Shown: positions 9,245 to 18,368, counted from the stretch's first letter. The stretch: DNA of 64,000 nucleotides from an uncultured Cohaesibacter sp. (GCF_963664735.1 NZ_OY761553.1:1131303-1195302); one strand, 5' to 3'. Numbers and translations: made by a program. Notes: generated by a model from the letters alone, not told the origin.

Positions 9245-10528
9245 ATGGTTTACATTTTGATTGGCGGCTTTCTGGTCCTTATTCTTCTTCGTGTACCAAT
9301 CTCCATAGCTATTGGTGCTGCGACCCTCGTCGGCTTCCTGTTTTCCGACTTCCGCTCCATGCTGCATGTTATCCCGCAGCAAATGCTTGAGGGCGCAGAC
9401 AATACTTCGCTCACCGCAGTTCCATTTTTCATCATGGCAGGCAACCTGATGAACGCGACAGGTGTCACGGAACGCATCTTTGCCTTTGCCAACGCCCTTG
9501 TCGGGCACTTCAAGGCAGGGCTTGCGCAGGTCAACATTCTCTCTTCAATGATTTTTGCCGGCATTTCGGGTGCCGCGGTCGCCGATTGCGCCGGGCTTGG
9601 CGCCATCGAAGTCAAAGCCATGCGCAATGCCGGTTACAAGGGTGATTTCGCAGCTGCTGTTACGGTTGCATCTTCCGTCGTCGGGCCGCTGATCCCGCCA
9701 TCAGTCAGCATGGTTCTTTATGCCTTTCTTGCTCAGCAATCTATCGAACGAATGTTTCTTGCCAGTCTTGTTCCGGGGATCATGGTCGGTATTAGTTTGA
9801 TGATCTACGTCAGGATACGGGCACGGCATGAAGACTTTCCCGTGCAGGAAAGAGCTACATTCCGCGAGATTACGGCTTCAGCAAAGGAAGGCATTCTGGC
9901 CCTCATCGCGCCAGCCATCATCCTGTTTTCGATCATGTTCGGGATTGTAACACCAACAGAAGCCGGTGTTCTGGCCTGCATCTATTGCTGCTTCGTCGGG
10001 GTTATCAGCAGAGATCTGACATTGAAAGGGTTCTACCACGCGCTCACGGATAGTGCGGTCATGACCTCGGTCATCATGATCATTATTGCCTTTTCGATTG
10101 CGATGGGTTGGATCCTGACGATCGAACAAATTCCCCAGAATTTGACAATCCAGATTCTGGCACTCACAGAGAACAAATATATATTCCTCGCTCTGCTGCT
10201 CGTTGTGGTTCTTATTATCGGATGCGTCGTTGAAGGCGTGCCTGCTACCTTGATCCTCGTACCAACTCTGCTGCCTCTTATCGATGCCTACAATATCGAC
10301 CGCGTGCATTTCGGCGTGATCATTACGCTTGGTCTTCTGTGTGGCATCGCGACGCCTCCGATGGGCATCGGTCTCTATATCGTGTCGGAAGTGGGCAAGG
10401 TGAAATTCGAGAAGATTGCGATCGCTGTGCTGCCATTTCTGGTGCCCCTGATCGCAACGCTCGTTCTGATTACATATGTCCCCGAATTCGTAACGTTTCT
10501 TCCAAATCTCGTCCTTGGCGTTGAATGA
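9245..10528 (+). CDS. TRAP transporter large permease (DctM family)
   Basis: A 427-residue inner-membrane protein, the ion-coupled permease of the TRAP system. It has about twelve hydrophobic segments and DctM landmarks: an N-terminal LRVPISIAIG, the loop AVPFFIMAGNLMN, GISGAAVADCAGLGAIEVKAM and GPLIPPSVSMVLYA. I choose the ATG at 9245, directly after the DctQ stop and with GGAGG upstream in the dctQ end. An earlier in-frame ATG at 9200 lies inside dctQ and lacks homology. Confidence 0.93.
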   Translation: MVYILIGGFLVLILLRVPISIAIGAATLVGFLFSDFRSMLHVIPQQMLEGADNTSLTAVPFFIMAGNLMNATGVTERIFAFANALVGHFKAGLAQVNILSSMIFAGISGAAVADCAGLGAIEVKAMRNAGYKGDFAAAVTVASSVVGPLIPPSVSMVLYAFLAQQSIERMFLASLVPGIMVGISLMIYVRIRARHEDFPVQERATFREITASAKEGILALIAPAIILFSIMFGIVTPTEAGVLACIYCCFVGVISRDLTLKGFYHALTDSAVMTSVIMIIIAFSIAMGWILTIEQIPQNLTIQILALTENKYIFLALLLVVVLIIGCVVEGVPATLILVPTLLPLIDAYNIDRVHFGVIITLGLLCGIATPPMGIGLYIVSEVGKVKFEKIAIAVLPFLVPLIATLVLITYVPEFVTFLPNLVLGVE

Positions 10529-10556
10529 CACCAGGCCAATATAAAGAGTTAAAACA

Positions 10557-11234
10557 ATGACGCTCCCAAAATACAAACTGAACCCGCTTCCGCCAAAGAT
10601 TGATCAGGCAAAGCTCGATCGTCTCGCCAAACTGGAAACAGCAACCCTTGGCCACTTCTATCAGTATGGCTTCATTTCCAATGATATTCTTCCTGTCGGC
10701 TCATTGCCAGCTGTGACAATTGCTTCAACGGCCGCAACGGTTGCTCTGCCGGGTATGGATTCCACTCTTCTGCACCATGTGATGTCAGAACTGGAAAGCG
10801 GATATTTCCTTGCTGTTGATCGCCTTGGCGACAAGAAGCACGCTTGCTGGGGTGGTGGCGTTTCCAAAATGGCCCATTCCGTTGGTCTGGACGGTGCTTG
10901 CATTGATGGTTCACATACTGACACTGCCGAGATTGAGGAACTGAGCTTCCATCTTTGGTCAACCGGTGTATCGGCAATTACGACCCGCCTTTACAATGTT
11001 GGTGGTGCATTCAACACACCAGTTTGCGTCGGCGGTGTTGCCGTCATTCCTGGTTCGGCTGTTTTGGCAGACGCCAGTGGCATCGTGTTCATTCCAGTTG
11101 AAGATCTGGACGAAGTCATCGAGATGGGTGAAGCAATGACCCGCAACGTAAATGCCAACGAAGCCAAGATTCTTGAGGGAATTCAGCTTCGAGATCTTTC
11201 CGGCGCCAAGAAACTAGTCGAGGAAGCTTGCTAA
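10557..11234 (+). CDS. RraA-like protein with an altered active site
   Basis: A 225-residue protein with the RraA / 4-hydroxy-4-methyl-2-oxoglutarate aldolase fold. Family landmarks are the glycine-rich loop ACWGGGVSKMA, DGSHTD at 117-122 and VLADASGIVFIP. Aldolase members keep an Arg-Asp pair in this loop (usually DGxxRD). Here T121 takes the Arg place and only D122 remains. The protein may therefore catalyse another reaction or bind a ligand only. It follows the TRAP genes after a 28-base gap and probably belongs to the same transcript. Confidence 0.75.
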   Translation: MTLPKYKLNPLPPKIDQAKLDRLAKLETATLGHFYQYGFISNDILPVGSLPAVTIASTAATVALPGMDSTLLHHVMSELESGYFLAVDRLGDKKHACWGGGVSKMAHSVGLDGACIDGSHTDTAEIEELSFHLWSTGVSAITTRLYNVGGAFNTPVCVGGVAVIPGSAVLADASGIVFIPVEDLDEVIEMGEAMTRNVNANEAKILEGIQLRDLSGAKKLVEEAC

Positions 11235-11264
11235 GATTGCTCGCAAAAGCATTACGAAATTTGA

Positions 11265-11297
11265 GGGAGAGGATCGTTTATCGTTCCTCTCCCTTCT
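11265..11297 (+). terminator. Intrinsic terminator after the RraA-like gene
   Basis: A perfect 9-bp stem (GGGAGAGGA at 11265-11273, TCCTCTCCC at 11285-11293) with an 11-base loop is followed by TTCTT. It lies 31 bases past the stop and closes the rightward cluster. Confidence 0.75.
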
Positions 11298-11387
11298 TAC
11301 TTGCATTTCATGATAGACCCTATACCGGGCTGTTTTCAAAGCCCATTACTGCGCAGATATTTAAACACTGGCAGAGTATCGGCTTGA

Positions 11388-13148
11388 TCAATAGACATCC
11401 CGTTGATAGCGATGGGCTTGGGTAAGTGCGGTCATGTAGGCATCGACGGCTGCGTCGTCATATTCACCGTGAAGCTTGATCACCTTGCGAATGGCTGAGT
11501 CAACGTCTGAGGCCATGCGGCTTGCATCACCGCAAATATAGATTGCCGCACCATTTTCCAGCCACTCAAAGAAGGTTGCACCCTCTTTCTCGATGAGGTG
11601 TTGCACATAGACTTTTTCGCTTCCATCCCGAGACCAGGCAAGGCTCAGGTTGTTCAGCAACCCGCTCTCTTGCCAAGCGTGCAGTTCATCCTTGTAAAGA
11701 TAATCTGTCTTTTCATGCTGATCACCAAAGAACAGCCAGTTCTTGCCCTTGGCACCACGCATTTCCCTTTCTTCCAGAAATGCATGGAATGGAGCAATGC
11801 CCGTACCCGGTCCGATCATGATTACAGGCGTCTCATCGTCTTCGGGAAGGTGGAAATGGCCAGAGCGTTGAACATACACCCCTAAACTACCACCAGTAGG
11901 AAGTCTCTTGCCCAAGAACAGGGATGCAACGCCCTCTCGGTCACGATCATTCATTGCGTAGTGCACTTCGCCCACGGTCAGATGAACTTCGCCGGGATGT
12001 TTCTTTGGGCTAGAGGCGATGGAATAGAGACGCGGCTGCAAAGGACGCATGCCATCGACCAGCTTTTGTGGTGAAAGATTGTCGATGCCGGACACTATCA
12101 AGTCATAGATATGAGCGTCCGGGAATGGCAAAGCAACATCCCATTTTTCAAGCGTAGACGGTATCGCCGTGACGATATCAAGTTTGGTCAAAAGGGCGCT
12201 GCGCAATTTGCAGGCTCCATCCTTGAGCTTTACGGTCTCCTTGCCGGTCAAGTGCGCGGCCTTCAGGATATCATTGACAAGAATGGCATCGTTTACCGGC
12301 CAAACCCCCAGAGAATCTCCCACAGAATAGTCCAGATCCTCGCCACCACCGGCAAGCGAAATCTCGATGTGATTGACCGTCTTGGCAGACCCTTCTGCAT
12401 TGAGACACTCTGCCTCTAACAGAGTGGCAAGAAATGGATGTTTCTTGTCAAACTTGGGACCGGCTTCTTCCGGCTCCGGCGCCTGAGCGCTTCCAGCAGC
12501 AGAGGCAAACGGGTCGGAGAGGAAAACAGCCCCTTTCCAGCTGGCGTAGTCATCATCATAGGCTACATCACATTTTACCAAATCGAAGGCGCGCGTGGCT
12601 CCGAGTTCCGCAAGACGGCGATCCAGATCAGTCGCCACATTGTTGAAATTGGGGTAGCTGCTGTCACCAAGGCCACAAACACTGAAATTGAGCGTGGCCG
12701 GAAGGAGGGCAGCATCGTCCGCCATCAGTTTCGCATAGAAATTTCGAGCATTGTCGGTCGGCTCGCCCTCCCCGAAGGTCGCCGCGATGATCAGCAAATG
12801 ATTGATTTTGCTAAGATCCGCCGGATCAATGCTGTCCAGTTCGGCAACATCCGCCTCGAACCCTTGCGACTTGGCGTATTTTCTGAGGTCCTTGGACAGG
12901 GATTCTGCAGTACCGGATTGGGATCCGAACAGAATCGTCAATGCTGTGCCTGCCTCAGGTTCTGAGCTTTTGCCGCTGGCAGCGCGGGTGAAGGCGTAAA
13001 GGCCCGTAAAGAGACCGTTGAGCCACTGGCGTTGTTCTTCATCAAAAGGGGCATCCATGGGGATGAAGGACTGCACGGCGTTGTTAGTCTGTGTTTCGCC
13101 AATCGCCGTGGCGAGATTTTTCAGAATTTGGGTGTCTTGCGAAGTCAT
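11388..13148 (-). CDS. CysJ-like diflavin reductase, probable electron donor for nitrite reductase
   Basis: A 586-residue NADPH-dependent diflavin reductase similar to sulfite reductase alpha subunits. An N-terminal flavodoxin domain starts near LTILFGSQSGTAESL (FMN loop). A ferredoxin-reductase module follows with the FAD motif PRLYSIASSP and the NADPH site MIGPGTGIAPFHAFL. It ends with the CysJ-type tail RYQRDVY. The gene is the last of the leftward nitrogen operon, 35 bases after nirA. A nitrite reductase neighbour and no ferredoxin gene suggest it passes electrons from NADPH to NirA. A role with sulfite reductase cannot be excluded. Confidence 0.85.
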   Translation of the reverse strand: MTSQDTQILKNLATAIGETQTNNAVQSFIPMDAPFDEEQRQWLNGLFTGLYAFTRAASGKSSEPEAGTALTILFGSQSGTAESLSKDLRKYAKSQGFEADVAELDSIDPADLSKINHLLIIAATFGEGEPTDNARNFYAKLMADDAALLPATLNFSVCGLGDSSYPNFNNVATDLDRRLAELGATRAFDLVKCDVAYDDDYASWKGAVFLSDPFASAAGSAQAPEPEEAGPKFDKKHPFLATLLEAECLNAEGSAKTVNHIEISLAGGGEDLDYSVGDSLGVWPVNDAILVNDILKAAHLTGKETVKLKDGACKLRSALLTKLDIVTAIPSTLEKWDVALPFPDAHIYDLIVSGIDNLSPQKLVDGMRPLQPRLYSIASSPKKHPGEVHLTVGEVHYAMNDRDREGVASLFLGKRLPTGGSLGVYVQRSGHFHLPEDDETPVIMIGPGTGIAPFHAFLEEREMRGAKGKNWLFFGDQHEKTDYLYKDELHAWQESGLLNNLSLAWSRDGSEKVYVQHLIEKEGATFFEWLENGAAIYICGDASRMASDVDSAIRKVIKLHGEYDDAAVDAYMTALTQAHRYQRDVY

Positions 13149-13183
13149 TGTGTTACGAGCTCGTGTAAGGTTCGTGCAAAATG

Positions 13184-14923
13184 TTAGTGAGACGTCTCAA
13201 GAAGAGCTGGCAATTGCTCATCTGAGAGTTTGCGCACAAAGGAAAGGAAGCTCTCTCCCGGGCTGCGCTGCTCCAGATAGTTGCCGATCAAGACCTCAAT
13301 GGTTTCATCAACATCTGCCGTTGAGACCGGACCGCATAAAGGCCGCCCAATGCCGCGATCGCCGTCGCTCCCACCGCCAAGAACGACATAGTAACCCTCT
13401 CCGCCATCCGGCATGGTCGCGCCCACAAGCCCAATGTCCCCGATATAGTGCTGAGCGCAACTGTTGGGGCATCCAGTAAGGTGTATGTTGATGGGCTGAT
13501 CAAGCGTGAACCGGCTCTCCAGATGGCGCACAAGCCGTGTTCCATCCTGTTTGGTCGATGCAAGGCCAAATTTGCAGCCCCATTTGCCGGTACAGGCAAC
13601 TGCTCCGGCTGCAAATGCAGTAGCTCGGGTTGCTATACCGGCGTCTTCCAATAGTGATGCTGCAACTGGGACGTCATCAGCAGCAATATGCGGAATGATA
13701 AGGTTTTGCCAAACAGTCAAACGCAGATCATTTTTCCCCTTTTCCATTGCCAGCTGACCTATGATGCGCATCTGTTGTGGCGAAAGGCGCCCCATCTCAA
13801 GAGCAACCCCAACATAGTTGAGAGCGGGATCATTCTGCGGATGAATACCGATATGCCCCTGACGCTGAATGGGGGAACGCGGCGCATCATGGCTGGCATC
13901 CAGACGAATGAAACTGAAGCCAGCCTCGAATTCCGTCAGTTTGGCCTCGGTCATTTCCATGAACCAATCCAGCCCCTTGGCATCGAGCAGATATTTGAGG
14001 CGGGCTTTCTTGCGGTTGGTCCTGTCGGCATGTTCAACAAAAACATGCAACATGGCAGCTCCCGCCATGACAGTTTGCTCCGGAGTGCAGAGCAGACCGG
14101 TATCACGGGCCAGATCCTTATGGCCGGATATGCCACCAAGCAGGATCCGGCAATAGATACCCGGCTCGACACCCGCATCATTCTCGCCAATCCTGACCGC
14201 CTGAAATGAAATGTCATTGCTGTCGCTGACACAGGAAATCTGACCACCACCATCAAAGGATACATTGAATTTGCGCGGCAGGCCTTGCAGTTTACGGGTG
14301 TTGAGCACCAGATTGGAGAGGCGGATTGTGTAAGGTGCCATGTCGATCAGTTCGACAGGGTCAAAACCGGCCGTGGGCGCTGCTGTCATGTTTCGTGCAG
14401 AGTCTGCACCTGTGCCATGGCAGGAAAGCCCGACCGAGTGCAGTTTGTCCATGATCACCAGAACGTCTTTGGGCTGAATTTCCCGCATCTGCAAATTGCC
14501 ACGCGTGGTAATGTGTGCATAGCCGCCGGCATTCTGTTCAGCGATTTCAGCAAGCATCAACATTTGATCTCCGCGCAATTTGCAAGCGGGCAAACGCAAC
14601 CGGAGCATATAGGCGGGGCTGTTAGGCTCAACGTTAAAGAAGCCCCAATGGCGCAGCAAGAATTGATCCAGTCCGGTTGCCAATTCATTGCGGTCGGTCC
14701 AACATTCCAGCTTCATGCGCAAATCATTGGGATGAAGTTGATATTTGGCCAATTCCTCTTTGCACAGATCGTCAACAGGCGTGCCATAGACCATCTCCGG
14801 CTTGGCCTCTTGGCCAGACCCTCCGGAAAAAGCCTCATGCAGATTGAGCTGGGCCATGGCGTCGACAAGATAGGACAATTGCTCGGGGCTGAAGCCTTTT
14901 TTCTTTTCTACCGGGGCATGCAT
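13184..14923 (-). CDS. nirA: NirA-type siroheme [4Fe-4S] nitrite reductase
   Basis: A 579-residue enzyme of the nitrite/sulfite reductase family, expected to reduce nitrite to ammonium with six electrons. Two half-domains are visible, the first with ITTRGNLQMREI. Four cluster-and-siroheme cysteines lie in CTGKWGC and in TGCPNSC near the C-terminus. The TGCPNSC form and the setting (nitrite channel, nitrate reductase, cyanase) favour nitrite over sulfite. It lacks a ferredoxin gene beside it; the adjacent diflavin reductase is the likely donor. It needs siroheme, for which a partial synthase is encoded at 29156. Confidence 0.88.
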   Translation of the reverse strand: MHAPVEKKKGFSPEQLSYLVDAMAQLNLHEAFSGGSGQEAKPEMVYGTPVDDLCKEELAKYQLHPNDLRMKLECWTDRNELATGLDQFLLRHWGFFNVEPNSPAYMLRLRLPACKLRGDQMLMLAEIAEQNAGGYAHITTRGNLQMREIQPKDVLVIMDKLHSVGLSCHGTGADSARNMTAAPTAGFDPVELIDMAPYTIRLSNLVLNTRKLQGLPRKFNVSFDGGGQISCVSDSNDISFQAVRIGENDAGVEPGIYCRILLGGISGHKDLARDTGLLCTPEQTVMAGAAMLHVFVEHADRTNRKKARLKYLLDAKGLDWFMEMTEAKLTEFEAGFSFIRLDASHDAPRSPIQRQGHIGIHPQNDPALNYVGVALEMGRLSPQQMRIIGQLAMEKGKNDLRLTVWQNLIIPHIAADDVPVAASLLEDAGIATRATAFAAGAVACTGKWGCKFGLASTKQDGTRLVRHLESRFTLDQPINIHLTGCPNSCAQHYIGDIGLVGATMPDGGEGYYVVLGGGSDGDRGIGRPLCGPVSTADVDETIEVLIGNYLEQRSPGESFLSFVRKLSDEQLPALLETSH

Positions 14924-14967
14924 GGACGGTCACTCCTATAGATATGCAGCTTGTTGTTATGCGGAGA

Positions 14968-15411
14968 TTACCAGGCGTTATACTGGAGATACTTGCCGCT
15001 CATTTCGACCTTGACCCTGTCACCCTTGGGATTGGGCACACGGGTCACGCTCATGTCGAAATCGATCGCCGACATGATGCCGTCACCGAATTCTTCATGA
15101 ATCAGGGCCTTCAGCGTCGAACCATAGACACCGACAATTTCATAGAAACGATAGATGCATGGATCGGTTGGAACCGTCTGTTCCCAACTCTTGGTCGGGC
15201 TCTCGGCCAGAATGTCGGCACTTTCAGCCGGCAAGCCCAGCAAAGCCACCAGTTCATTGGCCTTTGCCAGCGGAAAGGCATTCATGCCCACACATGCCGA
15301 ATGGGTGAATACCGGTGACATGCCTATTTTCCCGGCGATATCGGCCCAACTATATCCTTGCTTCTTTTTCGCCTCCAGAATGAGGATGGTCACATCGTCT
15401 TTCGTCATCAT
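14968..15411 (-). CDS. cynS: Cyanase (cyanate hydratase)
   Basis: A 147-residue protein matching CynS over its whole length. Cyanase converts cyanate and bicarbonate into ammonium and CO2 (via carbamate). The catalytic triad is present: R88, E91 (YRFYEIVGVYGS) and S114 (MSAIDF). The N-terminal helical domain (YSWADIAGKIGMS) and the C-terminal decamer-forming domain ending GKYLQYNAW are complete. I choose the ATG at 15411, with AAGGAG 7 bases upstream, over a TTG six bases earlier. It lies between nirA and the kinase-phosphatase gene, so it is co-expressed with nitrite assimilation. Confidence 0.96.
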   Translation of the reverse strand: MMTKDDVTILILEAKKKQGYSWADIAGKIGMSPVFTHSACVGMNAFPLAKANELVALLGLPAESADILAESPTKSWEQTVPTDPCIYRFYEIVGVYGSTLKALIHEEFGDGIMSAIDFDMSVTRVPNPKGDRVKVEMSGKYLQYNAW

Positions 15412-15454
15412 GGTCAAACTCCTTTAGAGCAGTAAGGTTCGGTCATTGGATCGG

Positions 15455-17221
15455 TTACAAGAGATCGGCCAGAGCCAACCCCTGCACCAGACAAAGGAAG
15501 GCCAGAAATCCCGCAACGATGCGCCAGACTTCAATCGGAGCACGATCAAACAGCGGCTTTTTGCGGGCTGGCCTGAAATGAATATTCGGCTTGCGAAGCG
15601 CGCTGGTGAATTCGGAAAGCGCGTCAAATCTGCGGGCAGAAGACGGATGAACCGCCCGCATCAGGGCGTCATCAATCCAGTCGGGAATGATCCGCCTGCT
15701 GCTCACGGCTCTCAGATAACGCAGCTTTTTGCGATCGGATGACTTGCGCATCCGGGAGACTTGTACGCCATAGGGCAGCGCATCGGTGAAAAGCTCATAG
15801 GCGATAACCCCGAGGGAGAAGAGATCAGAGCGCCAGTTGATGGCTTCCCCAGTGTAATATTCGGGGGCCGTATATTGGGCAGTGCCGAGAATTTCGGCAT
15901 CAGCCCCCAGAGGGCCAGCCTCTTGGACACCGGACACATAGGCTGAGCCGAAATCGATGATGGTGACATGCAGATCTGGGCTGACGATGATATTCTCGGG
16001 CCGCAAATCCTGATGCAACATTTCCCGCCGGTGAAAGGCTCTTACACCAGCGATGATCTGCTCGAGAATCGTCCTGATTTGTTCAAAACTTCGCTCTGGA
16101 TTGTCGTGCATCCATTGGCGCAGGGTTTGCCCTTCCACATAATCGGTAATCAAGTATAGGCCGGACCGTTTGGCTTCGGCCTTTGGGGCAGACAGAAGGT
16201 TGGGGCTCGACAATCGCCGAGCAATCCATTCCTCGATCATGAAACGCTGCAGGGCCGCGTCGTCATGCAGCAGTTCGCTTGCAGGAATCTTGATGCAAAC
16301 CTTGCGGCCATCGGACAGTCGCCCGACAAATATTTCAGACCGGTGATTGGCATGAATCTGTCGCAAGATGGATATACCATCCAGCGTATCGCCGACCTTG
16401 AGATCATTGGCGAGCGGGGTGAGCGTCTCGTCCGGAGAGAAGTCAAAGCTTTCCTCATCGATTGCCGCGTCGATCCGAACGATTTGTAGCGTCAAATTAT
16501 CATCGCTGCCATTATTGAGCGCTGTTTGAATAATTCTCTCTGCAATGGCGTCAAAGTCCGGTTCCTCGCCGGCATCCTTGAGCAGAGAGACAAGCAGGTG
16601 CTCATCCCAGAATTCATGCAGTCCATCCGTGGCAAGAAGGAAGATATCACCCTTGGTAAGCCTCTCCTGTCGGTAGTCGATCTCGACCGCAGCTTCAACT
16701 CCTAGTGCGCGGGACAACAGGGTTTGCCCATCACTCATGGTCATACGGTGCTGACGGGTCAAAGGCTCAAGGCAGCCATTTGAAAGGCGCCAAATTCCGC
16801 TATCACCAATATTGAAAATATGCGCGGCTTGCCCCTTGAAAAGCAAAGCCGCAAGCGTTGAGACATAACCCTTGTCTGGATCATAAATGCCCTTGAAACT
16901 GGACTGAGCATAGAGCCAGCTGTTGGTAGCGTTCAGAACGCGGGATATGGCCGTTTTCGCGGTCCATGCATCCGGCGTTGCGTAATAGTCGGATAAAAGA
17001 GAGCGAATTGCTGTCTGAGCTGCTTTGCCGCCATAAGCCGAGCTAGAAATCCCATCTGCCACAGCAAATAGCAGCCCCTTTGTTCTGCGCGTCTTGCCTT
17101 CTGGTATCAGAGCACCATGAAAGTCGTCATTCCGTTCCTTGCGGCCGCACAGCGTCGCCTGACCAAGAGAGATCAGCTCATCACATCTGTTTGGCATATG
17201 ATCCGGATTCACAGACAGCAT
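15455..17221 (-). CDS. Fused PP2C phosphatase and Ser/Thr protein kinase with a C-terminal membrane anchor
   Basis: A 588-residue protein with opposing activities. The N-terminal half is a PP2C-type phosphatase: LFAVADGISSSAYGGKAA, FNIGDSG, FLLATDGLHEFW and NGSDDNLTLQIV carry the metal-binding Asp residues. The C-terminal half is a Hanks-type kinase: KVCIKIPA (Lys), LHQDLRPENIIV (catalytic loop), IIDFGSAY (DFG) and TAPEYYTG (APE). It ends in one hydrophobic segment (IVAGFLAFLCLVQGLAL), so both domains should face the cytoplasm. I start at the ATG at 17221 with AAGG upstream. It sits between the FNT channel and cyanase genes, which makes a nitrogen transporter or enzyme a possible target. Confidence 0.9.
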   Translation of the reverse strand: MLSVNPDHMPNRCDELISLGQATLCGRKERNDDFHGALIPEGKTRRTKGLLFAVADGISSSAYGGKAAQTAIRSLLSDYYATPDAWTAKTAISRVLNATNSWLYAQSSFKGIYDPDKGYVSTLAALLFKGQAAHIFNIGDSGIWRLSNGCLEPLTRQHRMTMSDGQTLLSRALGVEAAVEIDYRQERLTKGDIFLLATDGLHEFWDEHLLVSLLKDAGEEPDFDAIAERIIQTALNNGSDDNLTLQIVRIDAAIDEESFDFSPDETLTPLANDLKVGDTLDGISILRQIHANHRSEIFVGRLSDGRKVCIKIPASELLHDDAALQRFMIEEWIARRLSSPNLLSAPKAEAKRSGLYLITDYVEGQTLRQWMHDNPERSFEQIRTILEQIIAGVRAFHRREMLHQDLRPENIIVSPDLHVTIIDFGSAYVSGVQEAGPLGADAEILGTAQYTAPEYYTGEAINWRSDLFSLGVIAYELFTDALPYGVQVSRMRKSSDRKKLRYLRAVSSRRIIPDWIDDALMRAVHPSSARRFDALSEFTSALRKPNIHFRPARKKPLFDRAPIEVWRIVAGFLAFLCLVQGLALADLL

Positions 17222-17303
17222 TGGCAAAAACCTTGCTTGGTTCCTCTGCAAGGGATCAGGGCATCCAGCGACACCCTGATCCCGCACCTTGAGAGCACCC
17301 TGC

Positions 17304-18140
17304 TTATTCGGCAGGCTCGGCGATTGTGGTCACAGGACGACGGGACGGAGAGGTTTTGAAATGCGTCGCATAGATCATGCCGCCAACGAAGGTGAGACCG
17401 CCCACCAGGTTACCAAGGATCACCGGCAATTCGTTGTAGGCCAGATAGTCAAACCAGGTGAATTGGCCACCCAGCATGATGCCTGACGGGAACAGGAACA
17501 TATTGACGATGGAATGCTCGAAACCGAGATAGAAGAAGACCAGAATGGGCATCCACATGGCCATGATCTTGCCGGACACGGAGCTGGACATCATCGCGGC
17601 AACAACACCGGTGGACACCATCCAGTTGCACATGACGGCGCGAATGAACACGGTCAACATGCCCGCACCACCGGCGGCCGCATATCCCAGCGTGCGTGCC
17701 TCACCGATCTTGCCGATCCTCTGGCCAACATCGTTCGGCTCCTGCGAAAAGCCCATGGTGAAGATGATTGCCATAAAGACGGCCGTTGTCATGGCTCCGG
17801 CAAAATTGCCAATGAAGACCAGCCCCCAGTTCCGAAGCACCCCGCCCCAGGTGACGCCGGAGCGCTTGGCAAGCAGGGCAAGGGGAGCAAGCGTGAATAC
17901 ACCGGTCAGAAGATCAAATCCGAGCAGATAGAGCATGCAGAAGCCGACCGGGAACAAAAGGGAAGCGACGAGGAAATTGCCGGTATTGACGGCAATCGTG
18001 ACAGCAAAAGCCGCCGCAAGCGCCAGAATGGCCCCCGCCATATAGGCACGGATCAGGGTGTCCTTGGTGGACATGAAGACTTTGGCCTCACCAGCCTCGA
18101 TCATCTGGGCGGCAAACTCTGATGGTTTCACATAAGCCAT
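17304..18140 (-). CDS. Formate/nitrite transporter family channel (NirC/FocA type)
   Basis: A 278-residue membrane protein with six hydrophobic segments, typical of FNT pentameric channels for formate, nitrite or related anions. Family landmarks are KDTLIRAYMAGAILALAAAFAV, LFPVGFCMLYLLGFDLLTG with the selectivity-loop glycine region, GNFAGA, and NWMVSTGVVAAMM. Being first in an operon with nirA, it most likely moves nitrite. The start at 18140 has AGGAG 8 bases upstream. Transcription begins about 217 bases upstream and passes through a regulated leader. Confidence 0.92.
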   Translation of the reverse strand: MAYVKPSEFAAQMIEAGEAKVFMSTKDTLIRAYMAGAILALAAAFAVTIAVNTGNFLVASLLFPVGFCMLYLLGFDLLTGVFTLAPLALLAKRSGVTWGGVLRNWGLVFIGNFAGAMTTAVFMAIIFTMGFSQEPNDVGQRIGKIGEARTLGYAAAGGAGMLTVFIRAVMCNWMVSTGVVAAMMSSSVSGKIMAMWMPILVFFYLGFEHSIVNMFLFPSGIMLGGQFTWFDYLAYNELPVILGNLVGGLTFVGGMIYATHFKTSPSRRPVTTIAEPAE

Positions 18141-18226
18141 TGAAAACTCCTGTCAAATTCAAGTCACACATGATGCGCGACTGGGTTTGGCATAAAATTT
18201 TCCGGGTATGACCACTGTCAGGCTTG

Positions 18227-18276
18227 AAAAGGGCGCAAGGTGACAAGACAGCTACCACACAAGGCATGTCTTGCCC
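18227..18276 (-). terminator. Leader terminator of the FNT-nirA operon
   Basis: On the minus strand GGGCAAG (18276-18270) can pair with CTTGCGCCC (18239-18231), with a small bulge. An inner stem, CAAGACA/TGTCTTG, extends it, and TTTTC follows. It lies between the ANTAR target hairpins and the FNT gene, where an attenuator is expected. Confidence 0.6.
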
Positions 18277-18316
18277 TGAAGAGGAAACACCTGGATAGCT
18301 TCATTGCCATATATAC

Positions 18317-18353
18317 CGTCCGCCGTTGGACGCAGTTTGCAGTCAATCTGCAA
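18317..18353 (-). promoter_or_regulatory. ANTAR-target two-hairpin RNA element in the FNT operon leader
   Basis: The transcript should start near 18357. First comes a hairpin with stem TTGCAG/CTGCAA (18353-18337) and a five-base loop ATTGA. After a 4-base linker comes a hairpin with stem CGTCC/GGACG (18332-18317) and hexaloop AACGGC. ANTAR proteins such as NasR and NasT recognise paired hairpins whose loops have A at position 1 and G at position 4; both loops fit, though the first is one base short. Confidence 0.7.
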
Positions 18354-18368
18354 CTTGAATTTACCAAA

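Noticed and set aside
9878-10576. Long open frame (232 codons) on the minus strand
   Set aside because: It lies opposite the well-supported TRAP large permease gene and its protein is a low-complexity His/Gln/Asp-rich shadow.
11388-14923. CysJI sulfite reductase
   Set aside because: The haemoprotein has the TGCPNSC motif and lies with a nitrite channel, cyanase and NasT-type control, which favours nitrite reductase; not fully excluded.
17514-18122. Long open frame (202 codons) on the plus strand
   Set aside because: Antisense to the FNT channel gene; its Gly/His/Asp-rich product is typical of shadow translation of membrane-protein codons.
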